From Ralstonia sp. A12 (lineage in GTDB: Bacteria > Pseudomonadota > Gammaproteobacteria > Burkholderiales > Burkholderiaceae): a stretch of DNA of 64,000 nucleotides. The notes below the pieces were generated by a model that saw nothing but the letters and a program-made list of their open reading frames with translations, ran no database searches and was not told the origin of the DNA. This document shows positions 51,990 through 61,079 of this stretch, one piece after another. The translations under genes and the position numbers were made by a program. Position 1 is the stretch's first letter. Each line of letters begins with the position of its first letter. The DNA lies in NCBI RefSeq assembly GCF_000801955.1, contig NZ_JSZO01000008.1:62001-126000 (forward strand), in the 5' to 3' direction.

Positions 51990-53525
51990 CTACTGCCCTG
52001 GCGCGAGTGGCAGGGACAGAATCCATAAGCCCATCGTCGTGAACACCACCATGAGCGCAAGAACCGGAAGCTGCCCCAGTAATGCACGGGATTGGCTAGC
52101 GACACTGCGCACCGCCTCGATGTGGGCAAGGATCACGCCGGCGATGTGGCCCAGTAAAATGATCGCGACTTGCGTGTGCCATATCGTTCCGAGATCGAAC
52201 ATGATTGGCGGCACATCAATCTTAGCGGTCCCAAATAAATTCCAGCCAGCACCAAAAGGATCGGAGATCAACCGCACGATCTGACCGCCTTGCGAGAAGA
52301 CCATCGTGAAGTAGTGCGCCACATGGTAGACCAGCGCAATGGGCACAAGGGAAGGCGCCAGACGTAGCGTCATTTCCCGCACACTAAACGTTGGGCCGGC
52401 AATTCGCGCCACGAGACCAACAACGCCCATGAAGACCAGCAGATAGATGAAAGGCGAAAAGAAAAGCATCGCCCTTTGCCAGAGCAGGTACGCGTTGGCA
52501 GAAATGAGCAATTGCTCCCGGGCGGACGCGTGCACCAATCCGGCTATATAGGGATTGATCTTCGCCCAGAAGAAACTCACCCACGGAACGGTTTCATGCA
52601 AGCCATCGAATCCCGTGGATGAAAGCATGAAAAGGATGAATACGACGTGAGACGTATCCTCCGCCTTCTCTCGTATGAGGCTCAGCATCGGACGACGAAG
52701 GCTGACCTTTACCGCGAAGCTGCCGGCCGACGAATCCTCCTCCCATGCTATTGGCGCGAACTTACCAATCAATTGGAGCATCACACCAAAAAACTCGCCG
52801 TGGCGAAGCCACTCTTCTTTTCCAAACAACCACGCGCCGCCGACGTTGATGATGGCATAGACCGTCAGCACCCATGACAAACCAAATGGCGATATCTGCG
52901 AAAAAAGCTCGATATAAATCAACGCCATGTACATGATAAGGGCGGGCCAGTACTTCCCTCTTGTGGGCAGAGCGAGCACCCCTCCAAAAGACCGCCCGAC
53001 CATGAACTCAACGAGATCAACCAGAACCTTCCAAGGATTGATCACAGCGTAGAAGTTGCCGAAGATCGCCACCGTATAGGGGAGCATGACCACACAGATG
53101 ACCCAGAAGAAGGTCATGCTGAAGTTCTCGTAGTTGCTTTGCGCTCCGGCTAGACCACTTGCAATGCAGAGCAGAAGCAACGCCAAGCTCAGAGCACGCC
53201 CCCCCTGCATCACGCGCCCATCTCTGAGTCGGCATAGCGTGCTAGTCCGCTCCGTGCCCAGATTGCTCACCTTGCTTGACGTCGCAAACAAGGCGAGAAG
53301 CGCAAACGAAATCACAATGCTGAGTGAAGCACCCCATGCATACATTGCAAAAGGTATGGGGAGTGTGTAGGACACCGAAAAGAAGTGGGCGTTGGCCGAG
53401 GGCACCCAAAGGTACCCCAAAGCCAACGACGCAAGGAACCTAGCAGCTCGGCGCGCAAAACTCGAGGAACTGCTCAGGCTGATAGCACTTCGGAGTCCAC
53501 CCAACTTGCCAGCTCCTTCTCGCAA
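51990..53525 (-). CDS. Large multi-pass membrane protein (possibly fenitrothion-hydrolase-like)
   Basis: A 511-aa protein with about twelve membrane helices and several intramembrane histidines (VYHVAHYFTMVFSQGGQ; IWHTQVAIILLGHIAGVILAHIEA). It begins with a polar Ser-rich region and a helix ending PSANAHFF. The overall look is like proteins annotated as fenitrothion hydrolase, but I recall that only loosely and hydrolysis of organophosphates is not shown here. The histidine pattern would also suit metal or heme binding. It is the last gene of the minus-strand operon with LVIVD, cupredoxin-like and phospholipase-like genes. Confidence 0.55.
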   Translation of the reverse strand: MREGAGKLGGLRSAISLSSSSSFARRAARFLASLALGYLWVPSANAHFFSVSYTLPIPFAMYAWGASLSIVISFALLALFATSSKVSNLGTERTSTLCRLRDGRVMQGGRALSLALLLLCIASGLAGAQSNYENFSMTFFWVICVVMLPYTVAIFGNFYAVINPWKVLVDLVEFMVGRSFGGVLALPTRGKYWPALIMYMALIYIELFSQISPFGLSWVLTVYAIINVGGAWLFGKEEWLRHGEFFGVMLQLIGKFAPIAWEEDSSAGSFAVKVSLRRPMLSLIREKAEDTSHVVFILFMLSSTGFDGLHETVPWVSFFWAKINPYIAGLVHASAREQLLISANAYLLWQRAMLFFSPFIYLLVFMGVVGLVARIAGPTFSVREMTLRLAPSLVPIALVYHVAHYFTMVFSQGGQIVRLISDPFGAGWNLFGTAKIDVPPIMFDLGTIWHTQVAIILLGHIAGVILAHIEAVRSVASQSRALLGQLPVLALMVVFTTMGLWILSLPLAPGQ

Positions 53526-53556
53526 CTGGAGCCCTCACAGGGTCCAGGTATATGGG

Positions 53557-54993
53557 TTATTGATCGACGGCAGCTACCATGTCGACGAGCCGCCATTCGG
53601 AACCGACACGTTCGGCAATCCAACCGACTGTGTCATAAGGCGTGTGCTTCAGCCGCGCGATCGCAATCACTCTAGGTCTAGTGGCATCGTCGCTGGGAAT
53701 AGTGCGAACAATGTATGGCAATAGCGGCGAAACATACTTCCCCTTGGCGACAAGCGGAACAAATGCGTCTACCGGGGAGCTCGGGCTTACGTAACCATCA
53801 CCTTTCGCGGTGATCGCACGGACTTTCGCTAGCTGCTTTGCTGAAAAAGGCCGCGGCGCGTGTGCAAGAGACTCTACGGAACCGTGATCACGCATCTTCC
53901 AAAGCTTCATCAGGGCAACGAGATCAGCCCTTTCACGCGCGGCCTGCAGGTCGGTTGACTTCTTGCCCCCAGCATTCGTACCAAACGCACTCATTTCGCC
54001 AACGACCGTCTCGACGGGCTCGTTGCTCAGCCAGCGCGCAAGTAATCGATCGAAGAATTCCTTTGTGCCGGGAGGTGCGTCATGCTGCTGGGAGGCGAAC
54101 TGTGTCAGCTGCGGCATCGCATGGTCGAAGGGCTCGAGCGATCCAGCGCTTGGCCCATCCGGCAAACTGATGCCAGCCAGAAAATCTGTCGACTCAAATC
54201 CCTGCTCACGGAACCACTTCCGCTTCTCGGTCTTAGTGCGCGCAATGGCGAAGCGCTTGACCTTGTCGACAAGATCAGCCCACTGCGCAGCCGTTCGTGC
54301 TTGCCCTTGTATCACGGGGTACTTCAGTAGTTCCGTATATGTGGCATTCGCCATGGCGACCACATCATCGGGTGCGACGAAGGTTACGTTTGCGCCATGG
54401 GCCCCTGCCCCCGCCCTTTCCGGCGGCCCAGACGCCAGTGTCGGGTCACAATGAAGCGACGCCGCGAGGACTGGTATGCTCGGCTCACCGGCATGGGACC
54501 ACGAATCTTGCAGAGGGTGCAACGCTGCACCCAACAAGCCAAGATATTGCGCCTCCTGGCTCGTCGCGCGGCCAACAGTGTCGTCCAGAACGTGGCGCGC
54601 AGCCGGGCTGCCCGGCACTACGATGCGATCCCTTGGAAGTGCCGGCAGTGCTTGTGCGGAAGGATAGTGTCGCGCCTGGATCGCTCGTGCTGCATCGGGA
54701 TAGTGTCCGATACACGCGTACTCAAGCACTACCTCAAGCGTGCTTGGCATACCTGAATCGACACGATTGTCACCTAGTGCAATCGCTTCGGCTTGCCAGT
54801 CGGTGTAGCCGGCCTTATGAGCAAGCCATTTGACAAGACCATAGTGCACGTCCGCTTCGTAAGCTCTCGCTGGCGAAAGGAGCGCGCACGCTCCCCAGAA
54901 CGCCGCGCAGGTCATCAAGGCCTTCAGCATACGTCGGACACGGTCGCGGCCACGCGGTGAGTGTCCTGTTGTGACAAGAGAATGCGTCAGCAT
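53557..54993 (-). CDS. Exported phospholipase C/S1-P1 nuclease-like protein
   Basis: About 478 aa. A signal peptide near residues 22-44 ends SPARAYEAD. The N-terminal 200 residues look like the zinc-dependent phospholipase C/S1-P1 nuclease fold: His in EADVHYGLVKWLAHKAG, Asp in ALGDNRVD and the ligand cluster GAALHPLQDSWSHAGEP. The C-terminal part is unassigned. An ATG at 54930 would place the signal at the very start; ATG 54993 adds 21 residues with several arginines. It lies 31 bases before the membrane-protein gene. The substrate is unknown. Confidence 0.62.
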   Translation of the reverse strand: MLTHSLVTTGHSPRGRDRVRRMLKALMTCAAFWGACALLSPARAYEADVHYGLVKWLAHKAGYTDWQAEAIALGDNRVDSGMPSTLEVVLEYACIGHYPDAARAIQARHYPSAQALPALPRDRIVVPGSPAARHVLDDTVGRATSQEAQYLGLLGAALHPLQDSWSHAGEPSIPVLAASLHCDPTLASGPPERAGAGAHGANVTFVAPDDVVAMANATYTELLKYPVIQGQARTAAQWADLVDKVKRFAIARTKTEKRKWFREQGFESTDFLAGISLPDGPSAGSLEPFDHAMPQLTQFASQQHDAPPGTKEFFDRLLARWLSNEPVETVVGEMSAFGTNAGGKKSTDLQAARERADLVALMKLWKMRDHGSVESLAHAPRPFSAKQLAKVRAITAKGDGYVSPSSPVDAFVPLVAKGKYVSPLLPYIVRTIPSDDATRPRVIAIARLKHTPYDTVGWIAERVGSEWRLVDMVAAVDQ

Positions 54994-55054
54994 TGTTGTT
55001 ACGTCTCAATAATCCTACAGCCATCGAACGATGACCGTGCAATACCATGAAGCC

Positions 55055-55549
55055 TCAATGATTCTTGCCAGCAAGCTGTGCGTCTGCGCTCCGCACCTCA
55101 ACGGCAGCCAGTTCGAAATGAGATCCATCGGTTCCGTGGAAGTGCAACGGGAACCGCCCCGAGTAGATGGCACGCATGGCAATCGTGACGGTCCCGCCAG
55201 CCTGAATCGGCGTGATGTCTGACAGTCCATGGACACCGACCGCCCCAGCTCGTGCGCTTGAAACAGTGAATCGAATGACTTCACCCTGCGCCGCCTTGAC
55301 GGAGCGGAAATCTGCAGCAGAATCGGATGGTACCGAGGGAACTTGGACCACCATCGCATGATCGGCGGCCTCACTTTCCGCCACTTTTGCCGAGGCTGGA
55401 ATCGGCACGCAGAACGACCGGGCCAGCCCTTCCGGACTCAAGCGTGAGTCCCTCGTGCTGGCCCCAATGGATGCGTGCGACAGCACCCAGCCCAGCGTCG
55501 CCAGGAAAAGTGCGGCGCACGTGATCCTGGCTAGGCTGTTTCGTTTCAT
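55055..55549 (-). CDS. Membrane-anchored cupredoxin-like protein
   Basis: A 164-aa protein with an N-terminal signal or anchor helix (ITCAALFLATLGWVLSH). The C-terminal 90 residues have a cupredoxin-like beta pattern (EVIRFTVSSARAGAVGVHG, then VTIAMRAIYSGRFPLHFHG and SHFELAAVEVR). Histidines in PLHFHGTDGSHFE could bind copper, but the usual Cys ligand is missing, so it is not a blue copper protein. The ATG overlaps the stop of the LVIVD gene (ATGA), so translation is coupled. Confidence 0.6.
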   Translation of the reverse strand: MKRNSLARITCAALFLATLGWVLSHASIGASTRDSRLSPEGLARSFCVPIPASAKVAESEAADHAMVVQVPSVPSDSAADFRSVKAAQGEVIRFTVSSARAGAVGVHGLSDITPIQAGGTVTIAMRAIYSGRFPLHFHGTDGSHFELAAVEVRSADAQLAGKNH

Positions 55550-57147
55550 AGTTGTTTGTCAGCAGGCGTTGTCGATCCAGTGAACGGCCACACCGAGTGC
55601 GCAAACTTCAATGACAACACCCCAATTCCACCGCATGCGCTGTAGAGTCTGCCCGTCAACGCATCTAGCGTGGAGATAGCGCCACACCACGGTATCGGCT
55701 TGCCGGGACCTGTTACAGAAGGTGGGTTGTAGTACGCAATTTCCTTCAAGTTGGCCGGATCTCGGATGTCGAACACTCGGATCCCCGATAGGAAGTGCGA
55801 GCAAACAAGCGTCGTTGCCTCATCGCGATTGTCGACGCTGCACATATGGGAGTCATACGCCAATCCGTAGCCTGAGTCGATCTCGCCCTCGACCAAAGAG
55901 CAGTTCTTCGGGTCGTTGGCTTCCAGCACAATCTTCTTAACCAGGGCAGGGTTGCTTTCGTCGTCAAGGTTATAAATTCTGGCAATCCCGAAGGGAGTCA
56001 AACCAGCGGCACAGGCCTGCTTCTTCCCCTTTGGGCCCAGTCCCCCAGTCCCCGATTCTCCGGTACTGAGAAGATAGCGATGACCCTTGACCGTAAACGG
56101 GATCGTCATCTGTTCGGCCTCGTTATCGTGATAATTCTCTTCATGAATGAGCCGCATTTTTGCGTTCGGGGTGCGGGCTTGGATCTCACTTGTATCGACG
56201 ACAAGGAACCCGTTATGCCACTCTCCTGTTTGAGGCACCATTGCATCACTGCGAAACGCGATCGCGCCGGTGGTGAAATATGTGCGGGTGCCGTCGTTGC
56301 TGACTGAAAGCCCATGCACCACACCCTGCCCGGTCAAAGGATCCTTGAGGCCCGTTGCCGATGGCGGCACGAATGAACTTAACAATACGGGCTTAGTGGG
56401 ATCGGTGATATCGACGGCGTGATAAGCGTTGTGCGGAAAGTCCCCGATGTAGTAGGTAAGTCCATCCTGAGAGATGGCGCCCTCATGTCCGAATACGGCA
56501 TCGCTCGCCGGCCAGGGCCCCACACCTGGCCAAGGGAGCGAATCGGCCGTATTGAACATAAGTTCCGTGGTTGTCAGCAACTGTGGGAATCGGCAATCGG
56601 TCCCAACATCGTAGACATCGAATCCGTGCGACTCGCTTGTGGTACCGGGGCTAGCGTTGTAGTGTGCTGCAATCAGCAAGCCCCGGCCGGTATGCGTGCG
56701 TAGCCCCTCCCCAGGGCTCGTCATGGCCGGGCTCGAGAGCACGGCCGTCTGCACCAGTTGGTCGGGATTTGTCATATCCACCACCATGGTGTTTGAACTG
56801 CCAAGCGAAGTGACACCCCCGGCATAACCGCACACATGCCCGCTGCGATCGCGTACGGACACAAACTGGCGATATCCATTATCCGGGGCTGGGACATTGG
56901 ACGCCTTCGTGAGATTGCACGTGTAGCCCTGGAATCCCGCCGCGCGCTCCGACATCGGGACTTGCCCTTGCAACCCCTTTTCCGGGGTATCGCCGGCACC
57001 ACATGTCGCTAAGGGTACCGATAGAGATGAGGTAGTAGTCGGCGCAGTGGCTGCCTGAGTCGGTGGGTCATCTCCCCCTCCACATGCCGCCTGTGCCAAT
57101 GCAAGGCAGCACAGCATCACGCGCGCTGAGATAACTCGTTTGTTCAT
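55546..57147 (-). CDS. LVIVD-repeat (beta-propeller-like) lipoprotein
   Basis: A 533-aa exported protein. The signal sequence ends at Cys22 (AQAACGGG), a probable lipid attachment site, followed by a Thr/Ala-rich linker. The main domain contains LVIVD-type repeats such as FDVYDVGTDCRFPQLL, HAVDITDPTKPVLLSSF and IRVFDIRDPANLKEIAYYNP, which form a beta propeller. Paired cysteines suggest disulfides. GGAGA six bases before ATG 57147 fixes the start. It leads a four-gene operon; a palindrome lies about 100 bases upstream. Function unknown; such proteins often scaffold surface enzymes. Confidence 0.75.
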   Translation of the reverse strand: MNKRVISARVMLCCLALAQAACGGGDDPPTQAATAPTTTSSLSVPLATCGAGDTPEKGLQGQVPMSERAAGFQGYTCNLTKASNVPAPDNGYRQFVSVRDRSGHVCGYAGGVTSLGSSNTMVVDMTNPDQLVQTAVLSSPAMTSPGEGLRTHTGRGLLIAAHYNASPGTTSESHGFDVYDVGTDCRFPQLLTTTELMFNTADSLPWPGVGPWPASDAVFGHEGAISQDGLTYYIGDFPHNAYHAVDITDPTKPVLLSSFVPPSATGLKDPLTGQGVVHGLSVSNDGTRTYFTTGAIAFRSDAMVPQTGEWHNGFLVVDTSEIQARTPNAKMRLIHEENYHDNEAEQMTIPFTVKGHRYLLSTGESGTGGLGPKGKKQACAAGLTPFGIARIYNLDDESNPALVKKIVLEANDPKNCSLVEGEIDSGYGLAYDSHMCSVDNRDEATTLVCSHFLSGIRVFDIRDPANLKEIAYYNPPSVTGPGKPIPWCGAISTLDALTGRLYSACGGIGVLSLKFAHSVWPFTGSTTPADKQL

Positions 57148-57827
57148 CGTACGTCTCCACATTTCCTGCTGGTCGAAGTGAAATCGAGCGTTGGAGGGTC
57201 TTAACGACCTCAAGCGATTCACTTCTGCTTCGGAACACCACTGACCAACGATTGGTCCGTAGTGGGTCATGCATGAATTGCGAACCTGCGTTCTAGCAGG
57301 CTTGCTTACTGGCCGAAATCATGCAGCGGCCCTAGCCAAAGGCTGTGAGCGGCTCTATCGGCGCCGGCTGTGGTCGAGGTCTAGCATGATGTGGTCTCCT
57401 GATCTTATGGACGTCGATGACGTGCAGTTTTGTCGATGGTTGGACTGCACCAACACGCTACCGCCCGGAGCCTCACGGGATTGTCACTTTCAAGACTTTT
57501 GGGCACGCCGGATCGTCATGCTTGGGACCTCTCCGCAGAAGGGGGTACTTCGCTAGTTTTGAGAGTTGGTCCGGGGGATGAGTCTGAGAGGCGGAATATG
57601 CGAACAGGCGCCAAGGAGCTCGACAACCGGAGCACCACGAGGTGCTCGGATACGGTGGCAATAGTGGGACCGCGTCGATTCAGCAGTCACCAATGCCAAC
57701 GTAAGATGCGCTGATGGCAAGCTAGGGATTGCACGAGCAACAAAGAAATTGGAGTGACGCAGGCTAAGCTCAGCGAGCGCAGTAGACGGAAGATCGCACT
57801 CGTGCTGGGTGAGTTCGATCGCAGGAG
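57148..57827. other. Non-coding stretch between the LVIVD gene and the chemoreceptor remnant
   Basis: About 680 bases with no supportable gene. It contains the palindrome at 57243-57257 and a hairpin, GAGCACC (57630-57636) with GGTGCTC (57641-57647). Open frames here are short and unrecognisable. Confidence 0.5.
57243..57257. promoter_or_regulatory. Palindrome upstream of the LVIVD operon
   Basis: GACCAA (57243-57248), CGA, TTGGTC (57252-57257) is a perfect inverted repeat about 95 bases before the LVIVD start, in operator position. The TetR and Crp/Fnr proteins encoded nearby are candidate binders. Confidence 0.45.
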
Positions 57828-58195
57828 CTACGCGCTGGAATTCAGACAGAAGAACGCCGCCGTCTCGCTCAGTTGCAGCCCTTGCTCCGGCAAGGACACC
57901 GACGACGCAACAGCTTGCTCCATCGGCGCAGCGTTCAGCTGTGTCGCGCCGCCCATCTACGAGACGACCTGGTTCACTTGTCCAACGCTACGACTCTGCT
58001 CAGAAGATGCCGCGGCAATCTCACTCATGATGCCGGTGACCTCCGTGAGAGCTCGTTTCACGTGCCTGCCTTGTCTACCAATTGCGAATCGGTTTGGAAA
58101 CTTTTCACCGCCCAATCAGTTGCCCGATCTCCTATACCACGCTCGACGAGTGATGTACCAGCGTACGAACCTCGCTCACTACCGCAGCGAACCGT
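57828..58195 (-). pseudogene. Decayed fragment of a methyl-accepting chemotaxis protein
   Basis: Read on the minus strand, chemoreceptor signalling-domain pieces appear in order, broken by stops and a frameshift: RFAAVVSEVRTLVHHSS, then stop, EIGQLIG; in the next frame SFQTDSQLVDKAGT, stop; back in frame EVTGIMSEIAAASSEQSR and SVGQVNQVVS, stop; then ATQLNAAPMEQAVASSVS. These correspond to the second half of a receptor like that at 40245, but cannot be translated. No sensor half is nearby. It lies directly downstream of the enoyl-CoA hydratase gene. Confidence 0.75.
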
Positions 58196-58235
58196 CGGGC
58201 CACATGCTGTCGGAGGTCGGGGCATTGCCCTTTCG

Positions 58236-59009
58236 TCAGCGATGTTTGAAACTCGGCGAGCGCTTCGATAGGAAGGCCGACATTCCCTCTTTCTGGTCCG
58301 CAAGTGCAAACGTCGAATGAAAAGCACGGCGCTCGAAGAGCAGACCTTCGCTCAAAGAGCTTTCGTATGCCCGATTGATCGACTCCTTGATCATCATGAC
58401 CACAGGCAGCGAGTAGCTGGCAATGAGCTTGGCCACTTCCAGCGTTTCATCGAGCAGCTGATCGCTTGGATAGACACGCGAGACGATGCCCCATCGTTCC
58501 GCCTCGGCCGCGTCGACCATGCGCGAGGTCAAGCACAGATCCATCGCTTTGGCTTTGCCGACTAGTCGCGGTAGACGTTGCGTTCCGCCAGCGCCCGGCA
58601 TCGTGCCAATCTTGATTTCGGGCTGTCCGAATCGGGCTGTGTCCGAGGCAAAGATGAGATCGCACATCATTGCCAATTCGCATCCACCACCCAGCGCATA
58701 GCCCGACACCGCAGCGAGAACAGGCTTTCTCGCCGCCCGAATCCGCTCCCAGTTTCTCGAGATGAAGTTGCCTTTGTAGACTTCTTGGAAGTCGAAATCC
58801 TTCATGTAGGCAACGTCCGCACCGGCGGCAAACGCGCGCTCATTGCCGGTCAGGACGATACAACCGATGTTCTCATCCCGCTCGTAAGCGTCGACAGCCG
58901 CGCCAATTCCGTCCATTACCTCGTCATTGAGCGCGTTCAGCGCGTCGGGTCGATTGATCTGAATCAGGCCCACCCGCTCGATTGTCTTTCGTAGAACTAC
59001 GTTACTCAC
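58236..59009 (-). CDS. Enoyl-CoA hydratase
   Basis: A 257-aa crotonase-family enzyme adding water across 2-enoyl-CoA. The oxyanion motifs AFAAGADVAYM and ALGGGCELAMMCD are present. The second catalytic Glu of the FGQPEIKIGTMPGAGGTQRL block is in place, the first is the Glu of GGGCE, and the chain ends with the family's EGLLFERRAFHSTFA and GMSAFLSKRSPSFKHR. GTG start at 59009 with GGAG six bases upstream. Last gene of a five-gene minus-strand operon with thiolase, dehydrogenase, symporter and nitroreductase. Confidence 0.9.
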   Translation of the reverse strand: MSNVVLRKTIERVGLIQINRPDALNALNDEVMDGIGAAVDAYERDENIGCIVLTGNERAFAAGADVAYMKDFDFQEVYKGNFISRNWERIRAARKPVLAAVSGYALGGGCELAMMCDLIFASDTARFGQPEIKIGTMPGAGGTQRLPRLVGKAKAMDLCLTSRMVDAAEAERWGIVSRVYPSDQLLDETLEVAKLIASYSLPVVMMIKESINRAYESSLSEGLLFERRAFHSTFALADQKEGMSAFLSKRSPSFKHR

Positions 59010-59076
59010 TTTCGGCTCCAACCAACAACTTCGTAACGCCACCGGCCCCGCGTTCGTTGCAAGGCCGGGGCTTTCT

Positions 59077-60273
59077 TCACAACAGTTCGATCGCCACCGC
59101 CGTTGCCTCGCCACCACCGATACAAAGGCTTGCCACGCCACGCTTCTTAGCCGTCTTCCGCAGGGCCCCAAGAAGCGTTACGAGAATCCTCGCGCCCGAC
59201 GCACCAATGGGGTGACCAAGAGCACAAGCTCCGCCGTGAACGTTGACGGCTTCGGGGTCCAGCCGCAAGTCGTGCATCGCTGCCATGGCGACCACAGCAA
59301 ACGCCTCGTTGATCTCCCACAGGTCGACATCCGTGGTCGACCATCCGGTCTGACCAAGCAGCTTCTGGATTGCACCCACCGGTGCAGTGGTGAAGTCCGC
59401 CGGTGCTTGCGCATGCGTTGCGTGCCCCACGATTCGTGCAAGCGGCTGAACACCCAGCTTCCGAGCAGTCGATTCCCGCGCCAGCACCAGCGCAGCGGCA
59501 CCGTCAGAAATGGAACTCGAGTTCGCCGGTGTCACGGTTCCCCCCTTTTTGAAAACCGGCTTCAACGTGCGAATTTTTTCAAGATCGGCCTTCAGCGGCT
59601 GCTCATCGGTCTGCAGAGTGACCTCGCCAGTTCGAGTCTGGACCGTGGCCGGCGTTGTTTCCCACTCGAAATCGCCGCGCTCGATGGCTGCCTTCGCGCG
59701 CTGGGTCGACAGAATTGCCCATTCGTCCTGCGCTTCGCGAGAAAAGCGGTAGCGCTCCGCGCAATCCTCGGCAAAAGTGCCCATCAGCCGGCCACGTGTG
59801 TCGTCCCGATAGTGATCTTCCAGTCCATCGAAGAACATGTGGTCCAGCAGCTGCCCATGCCCGAGGCGATACCCTTTCCGCGCCTTGGGAAGCAGATAGG
59901 GCGCATTGCTCATCGACTCCATCCCACCTGCAACCATGAGGTTGCTGGTGCTAGCAGCGATGGAGTCGTGCGCGAGCATCACGGCTTTCATGCCAGATCC
60001 GCACACCTTACTGATGGTCGTACATGGAACCGATTCAGCGAGGCCGGCGTTCAAGCAAGCTTGACGTGTTGGGGCCTGGCCAACGCCGGCAGGCAGTACG
60101 CAACCCATCAGCAGTTCCTGCACCGCGCCAGCGTCCACATTTGCACGCGCAACGGCGGCGCGAATGGCGAACCCGCCAAGTTCAGGCGCGGTGAGACTTG
60201 CGAGGTCCCCTTGGAAGCCGCCGATCGGGGTGCGTGCGGCGGACAGAATGACGACTGGATCGTTCGTGCTCAT
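59077..60273 (-). CDS. Thiolase (acetyl-CoA C-acyltransferase)
   Basis: A 398-aa thiolase. Nucleophile Cys91 in SKVCGSGMKAV, the NEAFA block, the His of GGACALGHPIGASGAR and the second Cys in LCIGGGEAT are all present, so both cleavage and condensation chemistry are possible. In this operon, with hydratase and SDR dehydrogenase, the last step of beta-oxidation is most likely. The ATG at 60273 begins the first strand. It starts 22 bases after the SDR gene's stop. Confidence 0.92.
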   Translation of the reverse strand: MSTNDPVVILSAARTPIGGFQGDLASLTAPELGGFAIRAAVARANVDAGAVQELLMGCVLPAGVGQAPTRQACLNAGLAESVPCTTISKVCGSGMKAVMLAHDSIAASTSNLMVAGGMESMSNAPYLLPKARKGYRLGHGQLLDHMFFDGLEDHYRDDTRGRLMGTFAEDCAERYRFSREAQDEWAILSTQRAKAAIERGDFEWETTPATVQTRTGEVTLQTDEQPLKADLEKIRTLKPVFKKGGTVTPANSSSISDGAAALVLARESTARKLGVQPLARIVGHATHAQAPADFTTAPVGAIQKLLGQTGWSTTDVDLWEINEAFAVVAMAAMHDLRLDPEAVNVHGGACALGHPIGASGARILVTLLGALRKTAKKRGVASLCIGGGEATAVAIELL

Positions 60274-60295
60274 ATACGGTTTCCGTTCTAGTGGT

Positions 60296-61054
60296 TTACT
60301 TCGCCGCCATTCGAATGGCGCCATCGAGCCGGATAACTTCGCCATTCAGATAGCGATTCCCAATCACGTGCTCGACCAGACTGGCGAATTCCGTTGCCTT
60401 GCCCAAACGCGGAGGAAAGGGAACGGACCGACCCAACGCCTCCTGCACATCTGCAGGCATCTTGAGCAGCATCGGGGTTTCCATGATCCCCGGGGCGATC
60501 GTCACCACCCGGATTCCGGACCTGGCCAGTTCTCGAGCGAGCGGCAAAGTCATGGAGACAACGCCGCCTTTCGATGCTGCGTATGCAGCCTGCCCAATCT
60601 GGCCATCAAACGCGGCAACTGACGCGGTGTTGACGATCACACCTCGTTCGCCATCGTCGTCAACGGGCTGCTGTTGCATGACCTCAGCCGCCAGCCGAAC
60701 CATGTTGAACGTGCCGCCCAGGTTGATGTTGAGGGTACGCAAGAAGGATCCCATTGCGTGCGGCCCCTGTTTTCCCACAACCTTCTCCGCAGGTGCGACA
60801 CCAGCGCAGTTCACTAGGCCACGTAGCGTTCCCAATGCAGTGGCGGCTTTGAATACGTCTTTTGCACCGTCCTCGCTTGTCACGTCGGCGCAGACAAATG
60901 CGCAGCCGAGTTCAGCAGCCATGGCCTCGGCCGCAACCAAATCAAGGTCGACAATCACCACCTTGCCCCCCTTCTGGGAGAGCGAGCGGGCGGTTGCGGC
61001 CCCCAGTCCTGAGCCGCCGCCGGTTACCACGAATACGTTGTTACTAATCTGCAT
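60296..61054 (-). CDS. SDR-type 3-hydroxyacyl-CoA dehydrogenase
   Basis: A 252-aa short-chain dehydrogenase with NAD-binding TGGGSGLG (11-18), NCAGVAP (82-88), Ser145 in [11 protein letters not shown] and the catalytic Tyr158/Lys162 pair (YAASK). The sequence is close to the human HSD17B10-type (type II hydroxyacyl-CoA dehydrogenase) group in its [15 protein letters not shown] and [20 protein letters not shown] segments. With hydratase and thiolase it completes three beta-oxidation steps. Acting on an aryl side chain is inferred from the symporter in the operon. Confidence 0.88.
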   Translation of the reverse strand: MQISNNVFVVTGGGSGLGAATARSLSQKGGKVVIVDLDLVAAEAMAAELGCAFVCADVTSEDGAKDVFKAATALGTLRGLVNCAGVAPAEKVVGKQGPHAMGSFLRTLNINLGGTFNMVRLAAEVMQQQPVDDDGERGVIVNTASVAAFDGQIGQAAYAASKGGVVSMTLPLARELARSGIRVVTIAPGIMETPMLLKMPADVQEALGRSVPFPPRLGKATEFASLVEHVIGNRYLNGEVIRLDGAIRMAAK

Positions 61055-61079
61055 CGGTTGATTTCCTGAGAGTGATGGT

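Noticed and set aside
57754-58320. A plus-strand open frame of about 188 codons.
   Set aside because: Its translation is unrecognisable and it lies opposite a decayed chemoreceptor and the hydratase gene end. The minus strand gives clear, ordered chemoreceptor motifs.
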